Shown here piece after piece: positions 22,738 to 34,779 of a DNA stretch of 38,015 nt. Below the pieces are notes generated by a model, which saw only the letters and a list, made by a program, of their open reading frames with translations, did not search any database and was not told the origin of the DNA. Position numbers and translations under genes: made by a program. How positions within the stretch are numbered: position 1 is the first letter of the stretch; every line of letters begins with the position of its first letter. Source of the DNA: Seison nebaliae (taxonomy: Eukaryota; Rotifera; Pararotatoria; Seisonacea; Seisonidae); contig JALJEE010002657.1 in NCBI GenBank assembly GCA_023231475.1, forward strand, positions 1 to 38,015, read 5' to 3'.

Positions 22738-25700
22738 TTAACCTTTTAAACGAAGATCATAATGATAATCAGTTGATAGAATCCAGTTGAGTGTGCGCAT
22801 CTCTATTTCCAATTTCCATACTATGACGTGCATGCTACTTGGTAGTTTCTCATCTCTGCTAAGAACACCAATCATCGTTTCGCCTAGCGTACTGAACTCT
22901 GGTGTTGGTTCCTTTAACGATCGCTCCTGCATTTCCGTCGATGCATTTACTATTCGATTCCCATTAATTTGAATTACTAGTTTGTCTTCCGTTTGTTCTT
23001 CTTTCAGTTGAGGTGCTTGACTGACATCGACTGACAACCATCGTTCGTTCAGATCTAATCCGTGTACCACTGATGATTTACATAACAGTTCCGCACAATA
23101 AGTGATGTTCAATGTCTTCAGGAAATCATTATACATTATCTTCAAACCATCTCCATGAAACAATGTTAGATGTGAAGGTAATAATCCACTCCATTGTAAA
23201 TGAACACGAACAGTGAATCCATTATTCACAGCAGACAACGATTGGAGCAGACTCTGATAATGATAAGTTATATTGGGTTTATCAGCATAAACTCTTCCGA
23301 AGTCATTGCTCGTGATTAAAGTAATTTTGGGAAAAATATCTGAATAATTATAAATTTAACTTTCTCATTCACAAATCGAAACCTCCATAAATTAACGATT
23401 GCATATTGTATGCAATCTGAGAATAAGATAATAAATTTATCTGGAAGTTTCCTAATTCAAACGACGCACTCTTCAACAGTTTATGATAACTTTGTCCAAT
23501 GATTAATGGTTGCTCGATGGAGAATAAATTATAATCGGATAATAGTGACATATCAGAAATTCCAAATATTGATAACTAAAATTAAATTGATTAAAATAAA
23601 ATTTCATGATACTCTCACTAACACGACGTTTATAATCAGCTATGGCTTCACTGTCAATATACTGAATTGTTTTGAGAATATCCTCAAATTTCTTGTATCT
23701 TCGTGTCGTCTTCGCTTTCATTTCGTTATTAACTGAAATACTTAATGTTGATGATTCATCGAACATGATTTCTACGTAAACCCAATCATTCTTCATCTCT
23801 GAAATATGTTTCGTTGCCAGATGGAAATAATCTTTTCTTAATTCACTGTAAAATAGAACGACAATATTTCCACCACATGACAATGACAAATGACGGGTAC
23901 TAAAATTAATAAAACATATTAAATATTTTTAAGTTAAAAAGAAATTTAAAATATTATAACCGAAGGATATGTAAACGATATTCGTTACATTTTAACCAAA
24001 ATGAAATATAAAAGTTATGAATATGTCCCAATAAGTTTAATGAGGCATCTTGTTCATCATCTTCCAGAATGACAAATGGCATATATTTCGGATTAAATTT
24101 GAAGACGTTTAATTTAATATGTCCTTTAGTCTCATCAGAATTGGTGGCGATTCGTTCGGAGAGAATCCATTTCCAATAAATATTATTGTTCAAAGTGAAT
24201 TTGTATTCCCGCGTTGTTGTTGTGAATCGATCAATTTCATATGGTGAAGATAAATATCGTTTCTCATATAAAATATCGTAATTCCTGAGTATGATAGGTC
24301 CGAATGATATTCCCATTGATTGATATCCAAAATGTAATTTATTTTTCCGATAATATCTCATTTTTGGCACGTCGATCCTTATACAATTCACATGATTCTT
24401 ATTAATGAACAACAACAATTGATTGTCGAAATAGGAAATGATATAAGAGAACCACATATCATATAATGCCAAATCGTTAAAATTTATTTGACATCGATTT
24501 ACACTGAAAGCATTAAACTTTGAGATTAATTTATCATTTTCTAAATAAACATGAAAATTTGGCGATGTAATAATTACATTTGCTGATTTTCGATATTTCA
24601 TTGACGAATCAATTTTTATGAAACATTCGAAATAGAATCCACTACTTTTCATTCGAATGATATTGTACAATATCGATGATTTCGTTAAATATGACACTTC
24701 CGCTAAATTAGTTTTCGTTCGATTTGACTTTCCTGTAATATAATAAAACTTCATGAACATATCATATTCGATCTTGTAAGAAGTGGATTGGAAGACCACG
24801 TCGATATCATACAAATTTAATTCATCTCTTGGGAATTTCCAATCGAAAGAAATTTTCCTTAACGATTTATGTTTATCGAATTTCCCATTTCGTTTCAAAA
24901 CGAATTTGAGATCTTGTAAGATTAATGGATATCCTTCCAGTGAATATCGTAGAGCGTACCGACCAATTTTTTTGTCCAATTCAAAACTAGAAAATTCCGT
25001 ACACTTCTCATATTTCACATTATCAAGTGAATTGGGTGTATTCATGAATGAGGTTTGATGTTCGTCAAGAATCGTCTTAAGACAAATTCGTCTATTATCC
25101 AGTTCAATATAAATATTGTAAAGATGTTGGAAGGATATTGGAACGGATAAACGTTCAAATTTCTTCTTATTACCTTTCTTAAACAGCTGCAAAGTGAGAA
25201 CGGTTTCATATTGCTTCAATAAATAATCGTCATTGACAACGTACGAATTCTCTTCTACTGACAATTTCATCAACGGATAACGATTATGTCGAAATGATTT
25301 GTAAACATCTAATAAATTTTTTTGAGATGTTCGATTAAAATCATCAATGACTTTCGTTTCTACTTTCAAGTCACTATTTCCAAATAAACGTAATTTCATG
25401 TAAATCATAAATTCTATTTGAAAAAGAACTCAATATCTAAAAAATAAAGAATTATTTAACTTTTACATTTGTCCAATTGCCAGAAGGAACATTTTAGATA
25501 ATAACGTCGATTCTTTTTCAAAGCGGAGTATGTTGGTGAGAATGTCAACTTTTTCTTAAAAGGCAGATATAAAGGACTTTCTTCAAATGATCATCGTTAA
25601 AATAATCTTCTTCTGAATTGAATGTTCAACACGGAAAGGAAAACCTGAATATTTATCGTGACGATGACCACCGTTTGAAATACGAAGTTGAGATTCCACA

Positions 25701-25858
25701 TTCTCTTTACTGATAATTTTCATTTTAGTAACATCCAACGAGAAATCTGATAACAGTTTCGCTTCATTGATAATAAGAAGAAAGAATATGAGAATTATAA
25801 ATTTTATATTCTTCCCTTCAAATTGAAATTTCATTGATTTATTTAATAAAGTTTTCAT
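22738..25858 (-). CDS. Large secreted protein with laminin-G/ConA-like domains, otherwise unknown
   Basis: Six exons: 25645-25858, 25467-25580, 23961-25428, 23623-23899, 23383-23575, 22738-23339; about 955 residues, phases consistent. The N-terminus has a hydrophobic signal (FIILIFFLLIIN). I do not recognise an orthologue. Two stretches have the beta-strand rhythm of LamG/concanavalin-like domains: one around FYFECFIKI, NFHVYLEND, LLLFINKNHV, KLHFGYQSMGISFGPIIL; another with FYISFWLKC, HLSLSCGGNIVVLF, DWVYVEIMFDESSTLSISVN. The C-terminal part (YCAELLCKSS, WLSVDVSQ) may be a third. This suggests an extracellular adhesion or matrix protein, fitting its position behind the collagen pair. If the GTTAAC at the end of the last exon is used as a donor, an exon at 22663-22697 replaces the last residue. 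The first intron's exact acceptor is my best frame-consistent choice. Confidence 0.75.
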
Positions 25859-26498
25859 TGACGATACTTGGTGAGATGAACAAATGAAAGGATCAATAAA
25901 ATTCAGTTTACTACACTTGAGAGTTTCGTTTAGAAATTGAGCATTTTAGAAAGTTTCCCTTTTACTCGTAATTAGTACACATTCTGTTTGGTGAAGTTTG
26001 TAAATGATATATGTGCATTAATGACGGTTCCTATGATTAACATGATTCGCCTGTTGTATGATAGGTTTAAGCAAACATCCACATACATTACATAGAATAA
26101 AAGGATACGGTGGTTGGTTGAATATGTCTAATTGTTTTCTCTAAACCAGCAACAAAACAATTAACTTAATTTATTTATAGATATTTCATTTTTCTTCAAC
26201 TTATCACTTCAGCTTATTTCCAGTTCTTATCCGTATCAAAAACAAAGGAAAAATTGAATACTGTCAGAAATTTAAGAAATCATATGAAAACCGGAAAAAA
26301 GACAAGATGGAAGCAGAAATATAGTCCCCACTAAAAATAGAGTTTTGATTTGATGTAGCTTAAAAAATCAGTTTATGAAGAGTCGAAAAGAACGTTTGAG
26401 GAAAAATTTTTTTAAACCATAAAATTAGAATTAGTAGCTGTCAATAATCACGAGAAATAAAAGTGATGATATAAAAAAGAAGTTTGAAAAAAAATAGA
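25859..26498. other. Divergent promoter region of LamG-like and KLHDC4 genes
   Basis: A 640-bp AT-rich gap between two genes transcribed away from each other. It should hold both promoters and 5' UTRs. No TATA box or other element can be assigned with confidence. Confidence 0.5.
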
Positions 26499-28670
26499 AT
26501 GGGAAAAAAGAAACAAAAGAATGTCGATCGTTTATCGAAGAAACAGGAGAAGAAGAATGCAAAAGAATTAAAGAAAGAAATTCAACAATCGGGAGAGGTT
26601 TACTAATTTGATTTTTAAATAAAGTAATTTCAAGTTGAGAAATTCAGATTCCAATCGAAGAATTAATTAAAAAGAAAGAAATCGAATCGAATGATAAAGG
26701 AAATCATGTCAAATTCCATCAGATGGAAAGTGGTCCAAATAGGAGATGTTATGGCAGTTTCACAGCTCATCCGGTTAAGAATGAATTGATCATGTTTGGA
26801 GGTGAATATTATGATGGCGAGAAAGTTAGAGAATGAACAAATTTGAAATATATCAAATTCATTTTAGATGTATGTTTATGATGATCTATTCATTTATCAA
26901 GTTAAAAAGAATCAGTGGGTGAAAGTGGATTATGGAACTGGTCCAACGGGACGCAGTTCTCATCAAATTATCGCTACGAGTCGTGGAAAAGGTGGTGAAT
27001 TGTGGATGTTCGGTGGTGAATTTACATCAGAGACTCAATCACAATTTTATCATTTGAAACAATTATGGCGATTAGATTTAGACACGTTTCAATGGGAGAA
27101 GATTATGTTAAACTTTTTTCTTTCTTCCTTTACATTTCACTCACTCTTATCCTAACGTTAGTGCTCCCAATGGACCGAGTGCTCGAAGTGGACATTCGAT
27201 GGTTTTACATCAGAATCATTTAATTGTTTTTGGAGGATTTCATGACGATTTGAGGTTTCATTTTCATATTCTAACTTTAATTTATTCCAAACGATTTTAT
27301 TTCAAAAAGAATATGTCGATATTTTAATGACCTTCACATCTTCTCATTAGATAATAGAGAATGGATTAAAGTAATCGATTTTGGTCTTGTCTGCACATCA
27401 TTTCCAACCGAACGATCGAAAGCTCATTTATTTTCTGTTCCATCGTGTGAGAAGTTTCCCAATGGTAAAATAATATTATTTGGAGGATATTCGAAAGAGA
27501 TTCCGGCGGAATTAAGGACAAAATCGATTGAAATTCAAGATGAGAATTCGGTGGGACATACTCATCGAGATATGTTCGAATTTATTCCATCTTTCGAAGT
27601 CATTCAATCCACCACTACCACAACATCAAGTTGTATCGTTAAAAGTAAGAAGAATCAAAAGAAGAAATCGGCGAAAGACAATTCTCGAAATAATATTCAA
27701 TTGAAATCATGGACATGTTCGGAAGTGAAACAAAGTAAAACATCATTCCAACCATCAGTCAGAACGTCAGCACTTTTTCTTCCTTATTTGCAAAAGATGA
27801 ATTTAGAGAAGAAAATTCCAGCAATTTATTCCGTATATTTCGGAGGAGTTGCTGATTATTCGAAGAATAATAAAAATGAATTAGTGACAGATTATGAGGA
27901 CGGATTATGTGAAACGACTTTCTTTAACGATCTCTATTCGTATGATTCATCACGTAATAAATGGAGACGAATGTATGAACGAAAGAAATTGAGTAAAGCC
28001 ATCAAAGATGATAAAATTCATAAAGATGATGATGATAATGATGAAGAGATGGGCGAAGGTGATAAAGAGAGTTTAGAAATCGAACAATCATCAAATGTGG
28101 AAGCGAAAGAAGTTTCTGGTGAAAAATTCAATTTGAAAATCGAAACGGAAAAAATTGAGAACGATAAACGCATCTTCATCGACGAACACAATTATCAGGA
28201 CGATGATTGTTTCTTTCTTTTTCTAATTAATTTCTAACAATTCCAATCATTATCTTGTTCAGACGAAACGGATGAAGAAGATATTAACAAGAAAGTTATG
28301 GTGAATGCTCCCAGACCACGAATGTCATCAATGGGATGTGTGAAGAACTCGATTCTTTATATTTTTGGCGGAATTTTCGAAACTAAAACTTCGAAACAAG
28401 TTCCTTTTTTATTACAATTATTCAAATTTATTAAAATTATTTAAACTTTAGATATTTCTTCAGGATTTCCACTCCGTCAATTTACAGCAAATCAATAAAG
28501 GATGGAATGAAATCATCAGAGATGATATTCAAGAAAAAGTTTCGATTTTTTTTTCTACTCTTCAAAAAAATGATGTGTTGAAACAGGACGTGAAGAACGA
28601 GGACTCAGAATCAGATTCAGAAAGTGAGACAGATACAGAATCGGAAAGTGAAAATGAATTAATGGATTAA
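26499..28670 (+). CDS. KLHDC4: Kelch domain-containing protein 4
   Basis: Seven exons: 26499-26597, 26648-26824, 26868-27106, 27162-27254, 27310-28208, 28263-28399, 28452-28670; 620 residues. The basic lysine-rich start (MGKKKQKNVDRLSKKQEKK) is the KLHDC4 N-terminus. Kelch blades follow in the family order: ELIMFGGEYYDGEK, LWMFGGEFTSE, LIVFGGFHDD, IILFGGYSKE, YFGGV and ILYIFGGIFE, each with the paired glycines and downstream tryptophan. The C-terminus is acidic and Ser-rich (SESDSESETDTES), again as in KLHDC4. An extra charged insert of about 80 residues lies between blades 5 and 6, making it longer than the human protein (~520). Kelch repeats form a beta-propeller for protein binding; the exact role of KLHDC4 is poorly defined. 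Confidence 0.93.
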
Positions 28671-28680
28671 AATATTTCCA

Positions 28681-28686
28681 AATAAA
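28681..28686 (+). terminator. AATAAA polyadenylation signal of KLHDC4
   Basis: AATAAA begins 11 bp after the KLHDC4 stop codon. It is so close that a later signal may also be used. Confidence 0.45.
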
Positions 28687-28806
28687 CATTCAAATTGACC
28701 ATAATCCAATTAAATGTATCATTGAATTTAAGTATAATATTAAAATGAATTTATTGAAAATAAAAGAAAAATATGGCACGGAAGAGAAGAGAATTTGACT
28801 GAAAAA

Positions 28807-29088
28807 TTAATTTTTATATTTCCTTCTCGAATTGACATGAATGTAGAAAATGGACAATTGCTCCAATCGTTTTAATGGTTTTGTTGCTTTCCATAATTTT
28901 TTTCCTTTCGCTTTTTGAATTAAACGAGATCTCGTTATTTGAGTTGGATGAACGATATATTTACGATCGTTAGATTTTTTGGGGTTTGTGCACATAATGG
29001 GTTGGAAGATGGAATTAATGACATCAGCATTTCTCTTCCAATTCTGACTTGCGTACGTGATAGTTGACGTGACTGCTGTTCTTTCCAT
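28807..29088 (-). CDS. Small basic ORF, unrecognised
   Basis: A 93-codon ORF with an ATG start, strongly basic (Lys/Arg-rich second half: KAKGKKLWKATKPLKRLEQL), with no signal peptide or membrane span. Composition is less AT-biased than nearby noncoding ORFs, and it ends 137 bp from the convergent KLHDC4 stop, which leaves room for a small gene. I recognise no family. It could be the last exon of a spliced gene or chance. Confidence 0.35.
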   Translation of the reverse strand: MERTAVTSTITYASQNWKRNADVINSIFQPIMCTNPKKSNDRKYIVHPTQITRSRLIQKAKGKKLWKATKPLKRLEQLSIFYIHVNSRRKYKN

Positions 29089-30090
29089 TTCGTCGATTGT
29101 CTCACGATTATATGAAATGATGAAGTTGATGAAATGAAATGTTGGAAGGAATCGACTTAAATAGTTGGAACAGTCAGGAGGATGAAAGAGTCTTATTATG
29201 ATTGAAATGCTTTCATCTCAACATTTCACATCAAAGGAACATTGTCGGGTAGTTTGATGTTTTGAACGACAATAATAAAGTAATAGTCAAAACTACAAAG
29301 TAAACATTTTCAGTTTTTGCTGAGCTTAGTTTAATGACAGTTGTGATTGATTAGTTATTTCGTTATTAATTAAATCTTAACTTGTTGGAAATGAATAATG
29401 ATATGTAGGAATGAATCAACAAATATTCCACCTACTTTCTCCTTCCCCCACAACTTACAACGAGATTTTATATATTTATCTTTTTTCATTTATCCTACTC
29501 CCACTCTTCTTATCCTCTCAATTTACAACTATTCAACAATATCCATTCTCAATTCTCAATTAAATTTCATTAAATTCTTGAATGAAAATTCTCTGTAAGT
29601 TTTCATGTATGTTCCTAAACGAGTAGTATTCCTAATAATCATTATTATCAATTGGCTGACAACTTAAATTTTTTTCTTAGAAATACCTCATCATGTAAGA
29701 ATGTAAAAAAAAATTTCTAATTTCTAATTTTTCTTAATTTCTCGATAAATAACATGTATAGTTCATAACAATTCAATATGTGAAAAAAATTTGATATAAG
29801 TAAAAACATTTAGTTGTTTGTTATTATTCTGGTGAGGAGAGTTAATAGAATAAAGGAGAAATAAGACAATTAAATTGAGCAAGATTATTTATGGCACGTG
29901 TTGTAAAGCTTATTAAAGAAAAAAAAGAATTGATGGAAATAACCTTCCAATTATTCTACGCAGTGTAGTCGATGAAAGAAATTAAGAGCGGAAAAAGAAT
30001 TGTTCGACAACTTACAATTCCAATTCACGGCTTCACACCATTTCGTTAAGAAGATTAATCAATCTTATTGAAAGATTTGATCGGACAACA
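29089..30090. other. 1-kb intergenic region upstream of PP5
   Basis: No gene recognised. A 66-codon ORF at 29398-29598 (+) is low-complexity. The region should include the PP5 promoter; one CACGTG E-box is present near 29895. Confidence 0.55.
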
Positions 30091-32217
30091 ATGGCAAAGA
30101 ATGACAAGAAGGAATGTGTATCTGTAAATGGAGACGGAGCGTCCGTGAATCCAATGAATGGACTAACAAATGATTTGAATGAGAAGATGAAATCAGAAGC
30201 ACTTGAACTGAAGGAGAAAGCTAATAAATTCTTCAAAGGTGTCCTTCTTATTTTTTTCTCCTTCATCTCTAATATCATCTTATAGAGGCAAATTATTCGG
30301 AAGCTGTCAACTTGTATACCGAGTGCATTAAATTAGATGGGACGAATGCAATCTTCTATTGTAATAGAAGTCTCGCCAATTTGCGACTCGAACTCAATGG
30401 AGCGGCATTGGCTGATGCAGCTGACGCACTCAAATTGCAACCGGGACTTATTAAGGCGTTATATCGTCGAGCATCAGCTAATGTAGCTATTGGACGATTG
30501 GGTGCAGCAATGAATGATTTGGAGACGGTTTCCAATCTATTATTCGAAATAATAATTGTTAAATTTCGTTAATAATCTAAATGAAAAGGTGTTGGGCAAA
30601 TTGCCAAACAATCCAGAAGTTAAAAAAAAATTGAGATTATTAAAAGAAATGGCATTCCTTCGTTCCATCAGGAATCCGAACGCTGAAAAAGAAACATATT
30701 CGAATGATTATTACAAATCAATAAGTTTCTCAAACTATTTAAATTATGTTCATGACATTTTCATATAGATATCAATGAGAATTACGAAGGTCCACGAATT
30801 CAGGATGATGGCGAGATTACTGAACATTTTATGTCGAATCTCCTCAATTGGTTCGAACAAGGCAAAAATTTACATTTGAGATATGCATTCCAAGTTAATT
30901 TCGAAATTGATAAACTTCATTCGATTATCGATCAAAATAGATGTTGTTGAAATTTAGAGAATTTATGAAAAAATTACCGTCGCTTATCGATATTACATTC
31001 CCCGAAGAGAAACATTTTACAGTTTGTGGTGACATTCATGGACAATTTTATGATTTATTGAATATCTTCAAAATTAATGGGAAACCGTCTACCGATAATC
31101 CGTATGTTAGTTCTTAAACATATTATTTCTTACATTTCCATTCTTACATATTTGAGCATTGTTAATTGAACAATTCTCATTGAATGATGATATTGCAGGG
31201 GTACGTAAACATTCAGAATGTCGAATGTGCGAATAATTATCGATGGCGTTATCATGTAAATAGCTGAATTTTCGTATGATAATACATCGTAAAATTATTT
31301 GCGGACAAAGCAATCACTGATAAAATAAATGGAATTATATTATTTTCATTAGAAAAATGAGAATTTGCAAATTTTTTAATTTTTCTCTTTTCTCTTCAAA
31401 GTTATTTAATGGAGATTTCGTTGATCGTGGATCATTTAGCGTCGAATGCATCTTTACATTGATCGGTTACAAATTATTATATCCCAATCACTTCTACATG
31501 TCAAGAGGTTCGTCATTCAAATAATTTTCCTCAAATCATAATTCAATTAATTTCAGGTAATCATGAATCGATTCATATGAATCAGATGTATGGTTTCGAA
31601 GGAGAAGTAACGGAGAAATTAAATTCAGCATGTGCATCACTCTTCCATGACGTTTTCAATACATTGCCGTTATGTCATGTGATCAATAAGAAAGTTTTCG
31701 TAACTCATGGTGGTATCGGGAAAGAGGAAACGTTCAATTTAGAAGAAATAAGGAAAGTGAATCGCTTCCGTCAACCACCAGATAGTGGAATCATGTGTGA
31801 TTTGTTGTGGAGCGATCCATTTGATGGTGTTGGAACATTCGCTTCAAAACGAGGCGTAGGAATCCAATTTGGTTCGGATATTACAGAGAAGTTTTGTGAG
31901 AGAAATAATTTGCTATATGTGATCCGTTCACATGAGGTGAAGATGGAGGGCTATGTCGTCCAACATCATGGCAAACTGATAACAGTATTCTCTGCTCCCA
32001 ATTATTGCGATCAAATTGGAAATAAAGGAGCGTTTATTCGATTGACAGGATCAAAACTCACTCCAAATTTCACTTCTTTCGAAGCAACGGTTAGAATTCA
32101 TAAAATATTTTTATTGTGAAAAAGAACGATTGAATTTCTTCTCTTTTTAAGGAACATCCACAAGTACGAGCCATGAAATACGCAAATCCAATGCTTGGTT
32201 TACTCGGTATGAGATGA
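30091..32217 (+). CDS. PPP5C: Serine/threonine protein phosphatase 5 (TPR + PPP catalytic domain)
   Basis: Eight exons: 30091-30238, 30286-30527, 30589-30724, 30769-30893, 30941-31105, 31402-31507, 31557-32089, 32152-32217; 506 residues (human ~499). The N-terminal TPR domain has three repeats ([42 protein letters not shown]), including the K/N/R positions that in PP5 clamp the Hsp90 C-terminus. The catalytic domain has all PPP motifs in order: GDIHGQ, GDFVDRG, GNHES, HGG, RSHEV and SAPNYCD. The C-terminal [15 protein letters not shown] fits the autoinhibitory helix. PP5 dephosphorylates Hsp90 clients and co-chaperones in cytosol and nucleus. The fifth intron (296 bp) is far longer than the others. 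The last exon overlaps the predicted last exon of the convergent SLC5 gene. Confidence 0.95.
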
Positions 32218-34570
32218 TGATTTCGATAATAATAATAACGACTCATCAATTCGATTACGGTAACCACCTGTAAGTACACGATATAAAGATTTATTATAAT
32301 TTATTAATTGAATTGTAATTAATAATGATTAGAGCCGAACGAATATTGATTATGATTTATTTATATATTGGTTTATTTTAATAAAAATATTTCATGGAAG
32401 TTTACTTTTGTTCGTAACAAATAAAAAAAATACATACCTGTTATCAACGATACAATACCACCACAAAGTACAGTGGCAGAAAATCCAATAAGCGAATACC
32501 ACATAAATGATATATGGAAAAAATAATTATTGGGATCTTTGCTGATTGTATCACCAAACGCATTAGATAAGGCGACAGCCAAACCGAAAAGTGTTCCTAT
32601 ACCTGCTCCCTATTATGGAAATGAAATGTTACTTCTTATAAGATATCGATTGAGCGGAAAATTGAGAAACAATTGAGTTAGTGAAAGAGAATAAAGATCC
32701 CAAAATAAAGAGACCGAGTAAAGGAGACCCAAGAGCTCCATTGAATTTGTAAGACATTGTAACTAAAGTGTCTGGGTATTTGCTGAACATTAATGCAAAT
32801 GCAATACCAATTGCTCCATAAAATGCCACTGCCAATTCCCAAATGGAATAATTCATTAAATTTTAATATATATATTTAAAATTATAACCTAATAGTTTGG
32901 TAATGAGGATTGGTTTAATAAAACGTTCGAATTTCTTCTGCCAAATCGGTTCAATATAATCCTGCCACGTAATAGTGGATAAAGCATTCAGGATGGAGGA
33001 TACAGAACTTAAAGATCCGCTAAATATTGCTGCTAGAAAGATACCAGTTACACCTCTAGCGTTTCCCAACAAGTCCAAAACGAAATAGGGTAATAACTGT
33101 GTCGTATAATGGAGAAATATTAAGACGGAAATATTAAATATTGAAAAAAAGAAACTTGGTTACTGTTCGTGATGTATCGATGTTTCAATGGATCTCCATT
33201 TCGAAAATAAGCACTCATAATCAGTCCGGTTATTGTGCAAATTAACATGAGAAAGACTCCACCAGGAATATTTAATAAGAATGCACTGAAAATTAATAGA
33301 AGTATTGAGGAGAATGTTGAATGAAATTTAAGAAATAACATTCTCCCGTGCAGGACGGTTTTCGCTGCAGAAAATCGTTGAATGACCTGTTGATCAATTG
33401 CATAAGGAAACATCCAATTAAAAATTGTGCCAATCATCATATTTGTGTATGTGTAGCGATTGATTAAATTCTCACCTGAACTATAAACTTTGAAGAATGA
33501 ACAATGTTTTTTGGAGTTTTTGATTTAACCTTGGAAAATTTAATTTCCCTTGTTTTTTGATAATTGAAAAAGTATTTGACCATCCACCGATCTTCGACGT
33601 CCCCTTAATTTATCTATTATTAATTAAAACTTTATAAATAATCGAACAATGAAGATGACGAGAAGCATTCCGAGAAACATTATACCTGTTTGTACAACAT
33701 CCGTCCAAATAACGGCACGCATTCCTCCCTAAGAAACGAATTAGTAAAATTAATCCATATCAATTTATATGAATTAACAATAGATGTATATACTATGCAA
33801 ACGATACCAATCACAATAATGGCTAAAGTTGTATCGAAAGTTGTGACTGTAGGAGAGAATTTAAAGTTGAATTATTAAAATTACAAATAATGATACCTCC
33901 ACTGATGGCTATTGCTGGACCATATAAAACCATTCCACATGCAAGTAACTACAAAACTGATTGTAGTAATAAGATATTTTTATAAGAATTAACTGCTCTC
34001 ATTATATAAATCAGAGAACCGAAATATTTGATAGATATATGGAATCTTCTTTCTAGATACTGATCAGAAGAAATCATAGAAATGTTAGATGAATTAGAAA
34101 GGAAATATAACTTCGAACACAGATACAACTTTTAATCTTCGGAAAAAAGGCCCGAAAACCAATGCTCCAACAATCGGCGCTATAACAATTCCAGTTGTCG
34201 ATAAAAAGAAGAATAATCCATATTTATAAACTTCGGCCGGCGTTCCTAATAAGGTACTCGCCGAAAAGAAACTAGCTAATATGGAAATGGCCAATGGAAA
34301 TGCTCCTAAACTCTCCGAGGCGACTAAAAAATCCTTTATATCTTCTTGCTCTTCTTTTGCAGTACTGGGTTGTGAAACATTTTTATCAAAACTTTTTAAT
34401 TCAATTGTATATTCTGGACGATAATCTGTGTGTGTAAACTCTTTTCTTTGTTTCGTTCGACGATCCTTTCTAAATCGTTCAATTGCAAAATATAAACCGA
34501 CAAACACGGATAGCGACAATAATAAGGAGAAGGTGACATAGTCATACACGGATAATATTTTCGTTGACAT
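32200..34570 (-). CDS. SLC5-family sodium-dependent solute symporter (multivitamin/monocarboxylate-type)
   Basis: Eleven exons: 34112-34570, 33994-34059, 33897-33948, 33794-33846, 33648-33728, 33530-33603, 33156-33480, 32889-33096, 32671-32828, 32438-32609, 32200-32267; 571 residues, all phases consistent. Family blocks in order: DFLVASESLGAFPLAISILA, SASTLLGTPAEVYKYG, SVFEYLERRF, GGMRAVIWTDVVQTG, GGWSNTF...KLNF, FPYAIDQQVIQRFSAAKT, LLPYFVLDLLG, LFSGSLS-like AIFSGSLSSVSS and GSPLLGLFILG. This is the SLC5A5/6/8/12-type subgroup, plasma-membrane carriers coupling Na+ to iodide, vitamins or monocarboxylates; substrate is not decidable here. The N-terminal loop between TM1 and TM2 has an insert of about 50 charged residues. 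If the GTATGT donor at 32437 is not used, the protein instead ends at 32373 with about 20 different residues. Confidence 0.9.
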
Positions 34571-34779
34571 AATTAGAAATTTAACTATTTAAACTAATAA
34601 AGTGATGATATGTAGAACGCATTGTTGACATAGTTTAAGATTACTCAAAGTAGAACTAAAAACTTTTATAAACTTCACAATATCAATAATTTTCACATTT
34701 CTAAATTCTTGTAATGAATTGCCTTTTCTCTTTTCCCTCACTGGTCTGGTTCCTTTTCCGATCATATTTGCATGGAGGA

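Noticed and set aside
31107-31400. Extra exon in the long PP5 intron
   Set aside because: Candidate pieces after the TTGCAG hit a stop in every phase and the catalytic domain is continuous without them.
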